Source of the DNA: Burkholderiaceae bacterium
GTDB lineage: Bacteria; Pseudomonadota; Gammaproteobacteria; Burkholderiales; Burkholderiaceae_C
DNA: 64,000 bases
Assembly: GCA_024235995.1 (NCBI GenBank)
Contig: JACKLI010000001.1
Span: 3,410,001-3,474,000 of the forward strand
Direction of reading: 5' to 3'
In this document: positions 49,428-58,412 of the stretch, in pieces
Position numbering within the stretch: the stretch's first letter is position 1
Layout of the letters: every line of letters begins with the position of its first letter
Translations under genes and position numbers: made by a program
The notes under the pieces: model-generated
Told to the model about the DNA's origin: nothing
The model's input: the letters and a program-made list of their open reading frames with translations, nothing else
Databases searched by the model: none

Positions 49428-50831
49428 TCACTCAGCCGACCCGGCTCCGGGAAGGACCGCGTGCTTCCGAAGTAAGCGCCGGAAGAATGCTTCGATCCGT
49501 TCTGCCGACCCGTGGCCGGTGAGCTCGTTGGCCCCAAAGCGATAGACCTCGTACCCGGCGAGCCGGAGGTCACGATCGGCCGCCACCATGTCCGCGTACC
49601 TGGCGAGGGATGGCTTCCCGTCCTCAGCGAAGTGCTGAGATCCGTCAACCTCGACGACCACACGGCCTGCGTCACTAAAGAGGAGCAGGAAGTCCATGCG
49701 TTGCCGAGACAAGCGCCCAGCCCCACCGAGCTGTGCCAGCGTGTATGGGTCGTAATGCAGATAGACCTGCGGAACGAGGGCTGGCAGCTTATCGCCGAGA
49801 TCCTTGAATGCCCGGTAGTAGACGCTGAATACGTTTCGCTCGCCGTCCGATGCAAGGGATGCCATCAGACGTTGAGAAAGCGATCGCCGCGCATCCGATT
49901 CGTCCTGGATGCCTTGCCGTTCCTTCCACCAAGAGAGCATCTCCTCCTTGGTAAGTCCGTTGGCCTGAATCGGGCGGTCGTAAACGAGGCAGTGCTCTTC
50001 ATTCCTAACGATTCGGATGTCGTTATTGATGGCATCCTGGATGACGATCTCGGGCTTCGGACCCGTTGACGCGAAAATCAAATTCTTGGGTGCGCCAGAT
50101 ACGCCACCAGTGATTCGATTCACCGCGAACGCCGAATGTCCTGAGATGCTCCCCGATGGCCTTAGCTGGAAGCCGTCCGCCTTGAGGAGAGTATTCAGCT
50201 TCTCAACGAGCTGCGTCTGCTCCTTTCCTCTTCGGGCATTCGGAGAGACGACCGCCTCAACCAACTTGAAGAACAGTTGTCGGGAGCAGCTCAGTGCGCC
50301 CACCACCTCGAGCAATTCAGCGTTGGTCCAGTCGTCGTTGTTCACGCAGTGCCGTATGACGGACTCCTCCAAATTTGCCTCGAAGCCCGCGCCACGCATT
50401 TCGGGTAATGGCCAGATCTTGGACAACTGCTCGACAAGCGGGAGCTCCCCGAAGAGATCCACGTCGTTCAGCAGCTTGAGGATCGAGCGCCGCGTAAGTT
50501 CAGTGACTGTCTGACCGTCGCTCGACTCATCCAACAGTCTGAGAAATTCGCTCAGCGAAAAACTGACGTGATCCTGTTCAACCTGGCGTGCGAGCTGGAG
50601 AAGCTGATCGTTGCTCAATCCTTGGAGACGGCTTCGCACGTACACGCGCTTGCTGGAGTGCGCTTCGCTACCCGTCCCGGTCGCCAAGCCGAGCCGCTCG
50701 CATTCCGCCGGCAAGTCATACGCCTTTACTGAATGAAGGGTAGCGGCGATCAGTTCGATCAAGTCAGGCCTTTTGCCCTTGAGCAGTGGGCTTACGTCTC
50801 GCGGTGTGCTGCTGGGTAAGTTTTGCGACAT
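49428..50831 (-). CDS. AbiJ-NTD3 and PD-(D/E)XK nuclease-like defence protein
   Basis: A 467-residue protein. Around residues 110-240, TRRSILKLLNDVDLFGELP, then VIRHCVNNDDWTN and RRGKEQTQLVEKLNTLLK match the AbiJ N-terminal domain 3 type found in abortive-infection proteins. A middle segment contains LIFASTGPKPEIVIQDAINN. The C-terminus has the DUF559/Vsr-like nuclease core RMDFLLLF (Asp about 380) and VEVDGSQHF (Glu about 394, Asp about 396), with YADMVAADRDLRLAGYEVYRFGANE. I infer a phage-defence nuclease. It is the last leftward gene of the island, after a small ORF. Confidence 0.75.
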   Translation of the reverse strand: MSQNLPSSTPRDVSPLLKGKRPDLIELIAATLHSVKAYDLPAECERLGLATGTGSEAHSSKRVYVRSRLQGLSNDQLLQLARQVEQDHVSFSLSEFLRLLDESSDGQTVTELTRRSILKLLNDVDLFGELPLVEQLSKIWPLPEMRGAGFEANLEESVIRHCVNNDDWTNAELLEVVGALSCSRQLFFKLVEAVVSPNARRGKEQTQLVEKLNTLLKADGFQLRPSGSISGHSAFAVNRITGGVSGAPKNLIFASTGPKPEIVIQDAINNDIRIVRNEEHCLVYDRPIQANGLTKEEMLSWWKERQGIQDESDARRSLSQRLMASLASDGERNVFSVYYRAFKDLGDKLPALVPQVYLHYDPYTLAQLGGAGRLSRQRMDFLLLFSDAGRVVVEVDGSQHFAEDGKPSLARYADMVAADRDLRLAGYEVYRFGANELTGHGSAERIEAFFRRLLRKHAVLPGAGSAE

Positions 50832-50848
50832 CGAATCTGTTTCCCTGA

Positions 50849-51040
50849 TCAGTCACTGGCCCATAACCGCTCGTCATCCTGGGTCGCTGCCCAGAAGTCA
50901 TCGAACAGCGCCAGCTTGGCTTCGTCCTTGGTTGCGTAGGTCTTGGTGCTGAACCGGCTGCCGATCCGGTACGGGATGTCCGGCAATCCGTACTTCGCCA
51001 GCGTCTCTGGCTTGAGGTGAAGCTCTGCGAAATTTTGCAT
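50849..51040 (-). CDS. Small hypothetical protein upstream of the AbiJ-like gene
   Basis: A 63-residue frame, MQNFAELHLKPETLAKYGLP and then FSTKTYATKDEAKLALFDDF, of unknown function. It ends 17 bases before the AbiJ-like start, so the two would be one operon. The ATG at 51040 is preferred because the next one upstream (51103) lies beyond the inverted repeat at 51074-51090. Confidence 0.55.
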   Translation of the reverse strand: MQNFAELHLKPETLAKYGLPDIPYRIGSRFSTKTYATKDEAKLALFDDFWAATQDDERLWASD

Positions 51041-51073
51041 GGCGCCCGTACCGATCCTTTTATCGCTGCGCCA

Positions 51074-51090
51074 ATTGTGGTTATCACAAT
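51074..51090. promoter_or_regulatory. Inverted repeat in the divergent defence promoter region
   Basis: ATTGTG GTTAT CACAAT, a six-base perfect inverted repeat with a five-base spacer. It sits between the leftward small ORF (start 51040) and the rightward WYL regulator (start 51200). WYL-type BrxR/CapW repressors bind inverted repeats near their own operons, so it is a candidate operator. Confidence 0.5.
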
Positions 51091-51199
51091 GCGACGCACA
51101 CACAAATCAAAATAGAGTCATGGACAGATTCTAGGGCAGACCATATACTTTCCGCAATAACCAGCACAAGCATTCGCTAACCCGAACGAGCCAGCCAGG

Positions 51200-52114
51200 A
51201 TGTCGAACGAACAGCTTGCAGATCTAACCCAGCCACAACGCGACCGGCTCGCGTTCGTGGAGTTGCGCGTGCGCTTCATCGGGGAGATACGCCGTCAGGA
51301 CTTGGTCACTCGGTTTGGCATCCAGTCCGCCGCCGCATCCAGGGATCTGGCGCTGTACAAGGAGTTGGCCCCGGGCAACATCGACTACGACCCCAAGGGC
51401 AAGTCCTACGTCATGGGGCCGGATTTCCGGCCCGTGTTCGACTTCCCCCCGGAGCGGGTGCTGTCGTGGCTGACCCAGGGCTTTGGCGACGGTGAGCCGA
51501 TGCGGCTCAAGGCGTGGGTAGCCAGCGAGAGCCCGTCACGGCTCACGCATCCGGATCTGGATGTGCTTGCGAGCGTGACCCGTGCGATTCACCAGGAGTG
51601 TCCGCTCGGCATCGAGTACCACTCCATCTCCAGTGGCCGCACCGAGCGGGAGGTCGTCCCGTTCGCGCTGATCGACAACGGCCTCCGTTGGCACGTCCGC
51701 GCCTTCGACCGGAAGTCGCAGGAGTTCCGGGATTTCGTCATCACCCGGATCAAGCACCCGGTGGTGCTCAAGGGGCAGCCCGTAGCGCCCCACGAGATGA
51801 GCGATCAGGACATTCAGTGGACACGGATCGTCGAGCTCGAGTTGGTGCCGCACCCGGACCAGCCCCGGCCTGAGATCACCGAGATGGATTACGGCATGCA
51901 GGACGGCGTGCTGCGGATGAAGCTGCGCGCTGCCACCGCCGGTTACATCCTTCGCCAATGGAGCGTGGACTGCTCCCCTGACCACAGCTTGCGCGGGCAC
52001 GAGTACCGGTTGTGGCTGAAGGATCATCTGGCCATCTACGGTGTGCGCAATGCCGTGCTGGCGCCGGGCTACCGCTCCCCTGATCAACAGCGGCTCGAAG
52101 CCGAGTCGGACTGA
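51200..52114 (+). CDS. brxR: WYL-domain transcriptional regulator, BrxR-like
   Basis: A 304-residue regulator. An N-terminal winged helix (RLAFVELRVRFIGEIRRQDLVTRFG type; RRQDLVTRFGIQSAAASRDL) precedes a WYL-like domain in which ALIDNGLRWHVRAFDRKSQE replaces the classic W-Y-L. A C-terminal domain follows (GYILRQWSVDCSPDHSLRG). Its place directly before brxF, and divergent from the AbiJ-like operon, matches BrxR/CapW regulators that repress defence operons and sense phage signals. The brxF start is 5-11 bases after its stop, so it belongs to the BREX operon. Confidence 0.82.
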   Translation: MSNEQLADLTQPQRDRLAFVELRVRFIGEIRRQDLVTRFGIQSAAASRDLALYKELAPGNIDYDPKGKSYVMGPDFRPVFDFPPERVLSWLTQGFGDGEPMRLKAWVASESPSRLTHPDLDVLASVTRAIHQECPLGIEYHSISSGRTEREVVPFALIDNGLRWHVRAFDRKSQEFRDFVITRIKHPVVLKGQPVAPHEMSDQDIQWTRIVELELVPHPDQPRPEITEMDYGMQDGVLRMKLRAATAGYILRQWSVDCSPDHSLRGHEYRLWLKDHLAIYGVRNAVLAPGYRSPDQQRLEAESD

Positions 52115-52124
52115 GGGAATGAGC

Positions 52125-52580
52125 ATGCTCGCAAAACTCGAACGACTCATCGGCGAAATCGGCGACCTCAACAGCAAGTTGATCCTGCTGGTCGGTCCCA
52201 GCCGCAGTGGCAAGACCCAGCTGCTCCGACAATTGAGCGCCAAGCTCAACATCGAGCCGCTCAACGTTGGCCTGGAGCTGGGGCGCCGTTTGGCAGCCAC
52301 GCCGAACAACAAGCGCGGCTTCTCGGCAGGCGAACTGCTGCGGGAGATTGCGGACAAGGAACGAACGGAAGACCCGCTGTTGCTCGACAACCTGGAGTTG
52401 TTGTTCGAGCCGGGTCTGCAGATCAACCCGCTTGACCTCGTCAGGCGGCTGGCTCATTCCAAGCGCGTCGTGGCCGTCTGGCCTGGCGAGCTGCGCGGTG
52501 ATCGCTTGGTGTACGCCGACATGAGCCATCCAGAACATCGTGACTACAGCCGCGACGGCGTGGTCGTACTCGAAATTTGA
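52125..52580 (+). CDS. brxF: BREX type 3 P-loop protein BrxF
   Basis: A 151-residue ATPase-like protein. The Walker A motif is GPSRSGKTQLL near residue 24, and VVAVWPGEL is typical of the BrxF family. BrxF is specific to BREX type 3. The ATG at 52125 has GAGGG seven bases before it; an ATG two codons earlier (52119) sits too close to that site. The gene is between the BrxR-like regulator and brxC, in the expected type 3 order. Confidence 0.82.
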   Translation: MLAKLERLIGEIGDLNSKLILLVGPSRSGKTQLLRQLSAKLNIEPLNVGLELGRRLAATPNNKRGFSAGELLREIADKERTEDPLLLDNLELLFEPGLQINPLDLVRRLAHSKRVVAVWPGELRGDRLVYADMSHPEHRDYSRDGVVVLEI

Positions 52581-52603
52581 CGCTACGGGGAAGAGAGAAC
52601 CAT

Positions 52604-55600
52604 ATGGCCAAGAACATGAAATACGGAGATCTGATCCAGTTCGAGCAGATCGAGTCAGTCATTCAGCTGCTCGATGCCGGACGCCCGGACGAGGCCAAGA
52701 AGCTCGTCGCGACCTACGTCATCTCCGATGACATGGCCGAGCGGATCTCCAAGCTCATGGTTCCCCAGCTCAGTTTCGACGACTCGGTCGATCACAAGGG
52801 CGTGCTGATCGTCGGCAACTACGGTACCGGTAAGTCGCACTTGATGTCGGTGCTGTCGCTGGTGGCAGAAGACGCCGCTTACGCGCCGATGATCCGCCAC
52901 CCGAAGGTCGCCGAAGCGGTTGCCCCGATCGCCGGTCGCTTCAAGGTGCTGCGCATCGAGGTGGGTGGCCTGCAGATGCCGCTGCGCCAGATCATCACCC
53001 TGCAGCTTGAGCGTTTCCTGGAAAAGCTCGGCGTCGACTACACCTTCCCGACCGCCGACAAGGAGCTCAACAACAAGGACTCCTTCGAGGAGATGATGGC
53101 CGCGTTCGCGGAGAAATTCCCGGACCAGGGCGTGCTGCTGGTTGTCGATGAGTTCCTCGAGTACCTGCAGTCCCGCCGCGATCACGAGCTGGTGCAGGAC
53201 TTGGCCATCCTGCGTCAGATCGGCGAAGTCACCAAGCACCTGAAGTTCCGCTTCGTGGCCGGTGTGCAGGAGGCCATCTTTGACAGCGTGCGCTTCCAGC
53301 ATGTGGCCGACAGCATGCGGCGGGTCAACGAGCGCTTCACCCAGATCCTGATCGACCGCCAGGACGTGAGCTTCGTCGTCTCCGCGCGCCTGCTCAAGAA
53401 GACGGCTGACCAGCAGAACAAGATTCGCGAATACCTCACGCCATTCGCCAAGTTCTATGGCTCCATGAACGAGCGCATGGACGAGTACGTGCGGTTGTTC
53501 CCGGTTCACCCAGATTACCTGAAGACCTTCGAGCAGATCCACTTCACCGAGAAGCGCGGCGCGCTCAAGACCATCGAGGCCGCCATGCTGGCCATCCTCG
53601 ACCAGGAAGTGCCCGCCGACAAGCCGCTGTTCATCAGCTACGAGAGCTTCTGGAACACCGTCAAGGCCAACTCGGTCCTGCGCGCCGACCCGAACATCAA
53701 GGAGGTCATGCGCGTCTCCGAAGTATTGGAGTCGCGGGTCCAGCAAGCCTTCACGCGCCCGGCCTACAAAGCCATGGCGCTGCGCGTCATCAACGCCCTA
53801 GCCGTCCACCGACTGACAACTGGCGGCGACATCCATGTGCCCATCGGCCCCACAGCCGCCGAGCTGCGCGACGCCTTGTGCCTGTTCCAGCCGGGCGTGG
53901 AGGACATGCCGGGCGATCCGGCCGAGAACCTGCTGTCGATGGTGCAGACCGTTATGCGGGAGGTGCTGAAGACCGTCAACGGCCAGTTCATCTCCAAGGC
54001 GCCGGACACTGAGCAGTACTACCTCGACCTCAAGAAAGACATCGACTACGACGCGCAGATTGAAAAACGCGCCGAAGCCCTTTCCGATGACGCGCTGGAC
54101 CGCGCCTACTACAGCGCCATCAAGGCGCTGATGGAATGCAGCGACGACCTGCGTTACCCCGGCTTCCAGATCTGGCAGTACCAGATCGAGTGGCAGGAGC
54201 GCCGCGTCGAGCGCATGGGCTACCTGTTCTTTGGCGCGCCCAATGATCGCCCCACGGCGCAGCCCGAGCGCGACTTCTACATCTACTTCATCCAGCCCTT
54301 CGACAAGCCGAAGTTCAGCGACAACAACCTGGCGGACGAAGTGTTTTTCCGTCTGAAGTCGCCGGACGAGGACTACAAACGCTACCTGTCGCAATACGCG
54401 GCGGCACTGGATCTGGCATCCACCGCCAGCGGCGGCGCCAAGGCCATCTACCTGTCCAAGGCCCAGGACTCGCTGCGGTCCATGAGCAAGTGGCTGCAGG
54501 AAAAGCAAATGACCGCGTTCGAGGTCACCTACCAGGGCAAGACCAAGACGCTGCAGGACTGGTCCAAGGGCGTGTCCCTGCGCGACCGTGCGCGACTGGG
54601 CCCGGACGAGCGCATTAACTTCCGCGACGTGGTGAACATCGTCTCCGGCCTGGCACTGGGTCAGCGCTTTGCCGACATCTCGCCCGAGTACCCCACGTTC
54701 TCGGTGCTGGTCACCGAGGCCAACCGCAAGCAACTGGTGGGCAATGCACTGCGCGCCCTGGCCGGCGGCACTCGCACCAAGGATGCGCTCGCCGTACTCG
54801 ATGCGCTGGAGTTGCTCGATGGCGACCGCGTCGATCCGGCCAACTCCCGTTACGCGCAGGAAGTGCTCAATCGCCTGAAGGCCAAGGGCCACGGCCAGGT
54901 GCTCAACCGCAGCGAACTGCTGTCGGGTACGTCCGACGTCGAGTATTTCGCGCCGATCAAGTACCGGCTGGAGCCTGACCTGCTGGTTACTGTGCTGGGC
55001 GGGCTGGTCTACTCCGGCGACATCGTGCTGTCGATCACCGGCGACAAGATCGACTCCGGCAAACTGACCCAGCTGGCAGAACGCTCGCTGGAGGAACTCA
55101 AGCAGTTCAAGCACGTTGAGGCGCCCAAGGAGATCAACCTCGCGGTGCTGCGTGCCTTGTTCGAGTTGTTCGACCTGCCGTCCGGTCTGGCCCAGAAAGC
55201 CAGCCAGGGCGACACCGAGCCGGTCATCAAACTGCAAGAGAAGGTCAGCGCGCTGGTGCCGCGTGTGCTCAAGGCCGGTTCCGACCTGCAGCAAGGCAAG
55301 CTCGGCTTCTGGGGCCAGAACCTGCTGCGCGAAGAAGAAGCCAAAGATTGGCACGTCCGGCTGGATTCGCTGAAAAAGTTCACCGAGTCGCTGGCGCCGT
55401 ACAACACCGTCGGCAAGCTCAAGAACCTGCGCGTCACGCAGGAAGATCTGGACGGCCAGAAGAAGAATCTGGAGATCCTGGCCGCCGTCGAGCGTCTGCT
55501 CGAACTGGTGGTGGAGTTGGGCAGCACGGCGTCCTACCTCTCGCAGGCCGAGATGGTGTTGCCCGCCGAGCACCCGTGGGTGAAGCAGGCCGAGACCGCC

Positions 55601-56344
55601 CGCAAGGCGCTGCAGGAAAAGCTGAGTCAGGACCGCACGGCCGAGCACGCGGCCGAATACCGGCAGACGCTCAACCAGCTCAAGAAGGACTACGTCACCG
55701 CCTACATCGCCAGCCACAGTAAGGCGCGGCTGGGCGTGGCTGAGGACAAGACCCGCAACGCTTTGCGCAAGGACGACCGCCTGCTGGCGCTGCGCGTGTT
55801 GGCCGGCGTGTCGCTGATGCCCACCAGCCAACTCACCGCCTTCGAAGAATCCCTGAATGGCCTGAAGAGCTGTTCCTCGCTGGATGAGCCGACCCTGGCC
55901 ACGGCTGCCGTCTGCCCGCACTGCCAGTTCCGCCCCTCTGCCGAACAATTGGAGCTGATCCCGGCGGCCAACCGCCTGCACAAGCTGGACGACGATCTGG
56001 ATCAGTTGGTGGCCAACTGGCAGCAGACCCTGCTGGAGAACCTGGAAGACCCGTTCACGCAGGACAGCCTGGGCTTGTTGCCGCCAGCATCCAAGAAGCT
56101 GATCGACGCCTTCCTGGCCTCGCGCAAGCTGCCGGACCCGATGACCAGCGAGTTCGCTAACGCCGTGCAAGAGGCGCTGTCGGGGCTGGAGAAGATCGCG
56201 GTCAAGGGCGACGAGATCAAGCAGGCACTGCTGCAAGGCGGCTCGCCGGCCACGCCGGACGACCTGCGCAAGCGCTTCGACACCTTCATGAACGAGCGCT
56301 GCAAGGGCAAGGACGCCACCAAGTTGCGCTTCGTGATCGAGTGA
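52604..56344 (+). CDS. brxC: BREX ATPase BrxC
   Basis: A 1246-residue large P-loop ATPase of BREX systems (PglY/BrxC family). The N-terminus is MAKNMKYGDLIQFEQIESVIQ-like (MKYGDLIQFEQIESVIQLL), with Walker A GNYGTGKSHLM at about residues 71-78 and a Walker B-like VLLVVDEFLEYLQ near 170. A central helical region and a C-terminal zinc-ribbon-like motif (CPHCQFRP) follow. BrxC is required for defence and methylation in characterised BREX loci. The ATG at 52604 has a purine-rich GGGGAAGAGAG upstream; the frame opens 27 bases earlier. It follows brxF by 23 bases. Confidence 0.85.
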   Translation: MAKNMKYGDLIQFEQIESVIQLLDAGRPDEAKKLVATYVISDDMAERISKLMVPQLSFDDSVDHKGVLIVGNYGTGKSHLMSVLSLVAEDAAYAPMIRHPKVAEAVAPIAGRFKVLRIEVGGLQMPLRQIITLQLERFLEKLGVDYTFPTADKELNNKDSFEEMMAAFAEKFPDQGVLLVVDEFLEYLQSRRDHELVQDLAILRQIGEVTKHLKFRFVAGVQEAIFDSVRFQHVADSMRRVNERFTQILIDRQDVSFVVSARLLKKTADQQNKIREYLTPFAKFYGSMNERMDEYVRLFPVHPDYLKTFEQIHFTEKRGALKTIEAAMLAILDQEVPADKPLFISYESFWNTVKANSVLRADPNIKEVMRVSEVLESRVQQAFTRPAYKAMALRVINALAVHRLTTGGDIHVPIGPTAAELRDALCLFQPGVEDMPGDPAENLLSMVQTVMREVLKTVNGQFISKAPDTEQYYLDLKKDIDYDAQIEKRAEALSDDALDRAYYSAIKALMECSDDLRYPGFQIWQYQIEWQERRVERMGYLFFGAPNDRPTAQPERDFYIYFIQPFDKPKFSDNNLADEVFFRLKSPDEDYKRYLSQYAAALDLASTASGGAKAIYLSKAQDSLRSMSKWLQEKQMTAFEVTYQGKTKTLQDWSKGVSLRDRARLGPDERINFRDVVNIVSGLALGQRFADISPEYPTFSVLVTEANRKQLVGNALRALAGGTRTKDALAVLDALELLDGDRVDPANSRYAQEVLNRLKAKGHGQVLNRSELLSGTSDVEYFAPIKYRLEPDLLVTVLGGLVYSGDIVLSITGDKIDSGKLTQLAERSLEELKQFKHVEAPKEINLAVLRALFELFDLPSGLAQKASQGDTEPVIKLQEKVSALVPRVLKAGSDLQQGKLGFWGQNLLREEEAKDWHVRLDSLKKFTESLAPYNTVGKLKNLRVTQEDLDGQKKNLEILAAVERLLELVVELGSTASYLSQAEMVLPAEHPWVKQAETARKALQEKLSQDRTAEHAAEYRQTLNQLKKDYVTAYIASHSKARLGVAEDKTRNALRKDDRLLALRVLAGVSLMPTSQLTAFEESLNGLKSCSSLDEPTLATAAVCPHCQFRPSAEQLELIPAANRLHKLDDDLDQLVANWQQTLLENLEDPFTQDSLGLLPPASKKLIDAFLASRKLPDPMTSEFANAVQEALSGLEKIAVKGDEIKQALLQGGSPATPDDLRKRFDTFMNERCKGKDATKLRFVIE

Positions 56345-56392
56345 CGCGACGTGATCACGCGGGCATGACAACAAGAATTTGAGGAACGACTG

Positions 56393-57299
56393 ATGAGTGA
56401 TCTTTTCCAGAAACACGCGGCCAAGTCCGGCCCCGTTGAATGCCTCGGGCAGACGTTCCCGAGTGATGGGGCTCGCCGCGAGCACTACCTGAAGCTGCTT
56501 GCCGAGAAGCTCAAAGATCCAGCGTTCCGGAAGATCGAAGGTTTTCCTATCGGCTCGGACGAGAACATTCTGGCGCTATCTGATCCACCGTACTACACGG
56601 CTTGCCCTAATCCCTTCATAGAGGATTTCGTCAAAACTCATGGCAGGCCATACCAATCTGCGGAGAAGTACAGCAAGGAGCCATTTACATCTGATGTAAG
56701 TGAAGGGAAAAACGACCCAATTTACACGGCACATAGTTACCACACAAAGGTGCCACACAAGGCGATCATGCGGTACATCCTGCACTACACCATGCCGGGT
56801 GATTTCGTTCTGGACGGATTTGCCGGCACTGGGATGACTGGTGTGGCTGCAAGGCTTTGCGGAGACAAAGCAGTTGTTGAATCGCTCGGTTACAAAGTTG
56901 ATCAAAACAAAAACATCCTCGCGCCAGCCGGTGACAATAAGGGTGCTTCGTGGGTCATATTCTCCAAGCTGGGGGAGCGTCACGCAATACTGAATGATCT
57001 ATCGACTGCAGCCACCTATATATCCCACAACTACAACTCGCCAATCGACGTTGATGCGCAAGATGTACGGGCTCGTGACGTCATTCGACGGATAGAAACA
57101 GAATTTGGGTGGATGTTTCAAACTCTGCACCAGCCTTCCGAAGATCAAATCAATTCAGCTCTAAGAGAAATAGAAGCGTCAAGCCATCCTCAGCTGACTG
57201 GTCGCATTGGCCGAATTAACTACACCGTATGGTCTGATGCCTTCTCCTGTCCTGAATGCGCATCTGAGATTATCTATTGGGATACAGCCGTAGATAAGA
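56393..57299 (+). pseudogene. pglX: BREX adenine methyltransferase PglX, N-terminal part, cut by IS30
   Basis: The first 302 residues of a BREX type 3 PglX (adenine-specific DNA methyltransferase). It begins MSDLFQKHAAKSGPVE and contains LALSDPPYYTACPNPF, then the SAM-binding motif I FAGTGMTGVAA (Phe about 143). It ends in a zinc-knuckle half, SCPECASEIIYWD. The open frame runs only 12 residues into the IS before stopping. PglX marks self DNA in BREX and is also needed for phage exclusion, so its loss matters. Base composition is clearly more AT-rich here than in brxC. Confidence 0.85.
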
Positions 57300-58412
57300 G
57301 GGCGATCTCAATTTTGAAGTGCAACACCCTCACATGAGGTAAGTTGCACCGATGGGAACACGATACAAACAACTGCAGGCTGAAGAGCGCATGACGCTGA
57401 GCTCGCTGCACCAGCAAGGCTGGAGCCTTCGGGCCATGGGGCGACTGATGGGGCGCAGCCCCAGCACCCTGTGTCGCGAACTGCGGCGCAACAGCAGCGA
57501 TAGCGGCTACGCCAGCAGCAGCGCCCACCACGCATATCTGAAGCGCCGCATCGATGCCCGACCCTTGCCCAAGCTGCATGCCGATGGCGCTTTGTGGCAG
57601 ACGGTTTGCACGCTGCTCAGCTGGTGCTGGTCGCCACAGCAAATTGCCAGCACACTCAGGCGCATGCATCCCGATGAGCCCGCCTGGCACGTCTCGCACG
57701 AGACGATCTACGACACCATCTACGCCTACCCACGCGGGGAGCTGCGCCGCCAGCTCATCGCCTTGCTGCGCCAAGGCAAGAGCACGCGCAGGCCCCGCTC
57801 TGCGGGCCAGGATCGACGAGGGAAGATCCCTGACATGGTGAGCATCCATGTGCGCCCGCCCGAGATCGAAGACCGCCTGATGCCCGGGCACTGGGAGGGC
57901 GATCTGATCAAGGGTGCGGGCAACCAGTCTGCGGTCGGTGTGCTGGTGGAGCGTACAACGCGTCTTGTGCTGCTGTGCAAGATGCAGAGCAGCACGGCAG
58001 AAAGTGCGCTGGCGGCGTTCTCGGCCAAGCTCAATGCGGTGGCTGCGCCGCTGCGCAAAACGCTCACCTACGACCAGGGTCGGGAGATGGCGCGGCACAA
58101 GGCGCTCAGTGAGGCCACGGGCGTGAAGGTGTACTTTTGCGATCCGCACAGTCCTTGGCAAAAGGGCAGTTGCGAGAACACCAACGGATTGCTGCGCCAG
58201 TTCCTGCCCAAGGGCACCGATCTGTCGGTGCATGACCAAGATGCGCTGGACTCGATTGCCGACTTGATGAACAACCGACCCAGGCAGACGCTGGGATGGG
58301 ACAGTCCCTACCAAGCTTTCAAGCGCATCATGACGGCCATCAGCGAGAAAGATTCGGCTACGATTCATTGATTCTCAACCACTGGTGTTGCACTTCAGAG
58401 TTGAGATCGCCC
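57300..58412 (+). mobile_element. IS30-family insertion sequence inside pglX
   Basis: The ends are 29-base imperfect inverted repeats: GGGCGATCTCAA at 57300, then TGAAGTGCAACACC; the right end has the inverse, closing at 58412. A transposase gene fills the interior. The total of about 1113 bases fits IS30 elements. No target-site duplication is visible: the flanks read AAGA on the left and ATTG on the right. Confidence 0.9.
57352..58371 (+). CDS. IS30-family transposase
   Basis: A 339-residue transposase. The N-terminal helix-turn-helix covers MTLSSLHQQGWSLRAMGRLM and SPSTLCRELRRN. The catalytic triad is Asp about 184 (GHWEGDLIKG), Asp about 241 (TYDQGREMA) and Glu about 275 (GSCENTNGLL), with the short D-E spacing typical of IS30. 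MNNRPRQTLGWDSPYQAF is the usual C-terminal block. The frame is intact, so the element may be active. Confidence 0.95.
   Translation: MGTRYKQLQAEERMTLSSLHQQGWSLRAMGRLMGRSPSTLCRELRRNSSDSGYASSSAHHAYLKRRIDARPLPKLHADGALWQTVCTLLSWCWSPQQIASTLRRMHPDEPAWHVSHETIYDTIYAYPRGELRRQLIALLRQGKSTRRPRSAGQDRRGKIPDMVSIHVRPPEIEDRLMPGHWEGDLIKGAGNQSAVGVLVERTTRLVLLCKMQSSTAESALAAFSAKLNAVAAPLRKTLTYDQGREMARHKALSEATGVKVYFCDPHSPWQKGSCENTNGLLRQFLPKGTDLSVHDQDALDSIADLMNNRPRQTLGWDSPYQAFKRIMTAISEKDSATIH

Noticed and set aside
53798..56485. An 895-residue minus-strand open frame
   Set aside because: It is the antisense shadow of brxC, which has clear motifs and a ribosome site on the plus strand.
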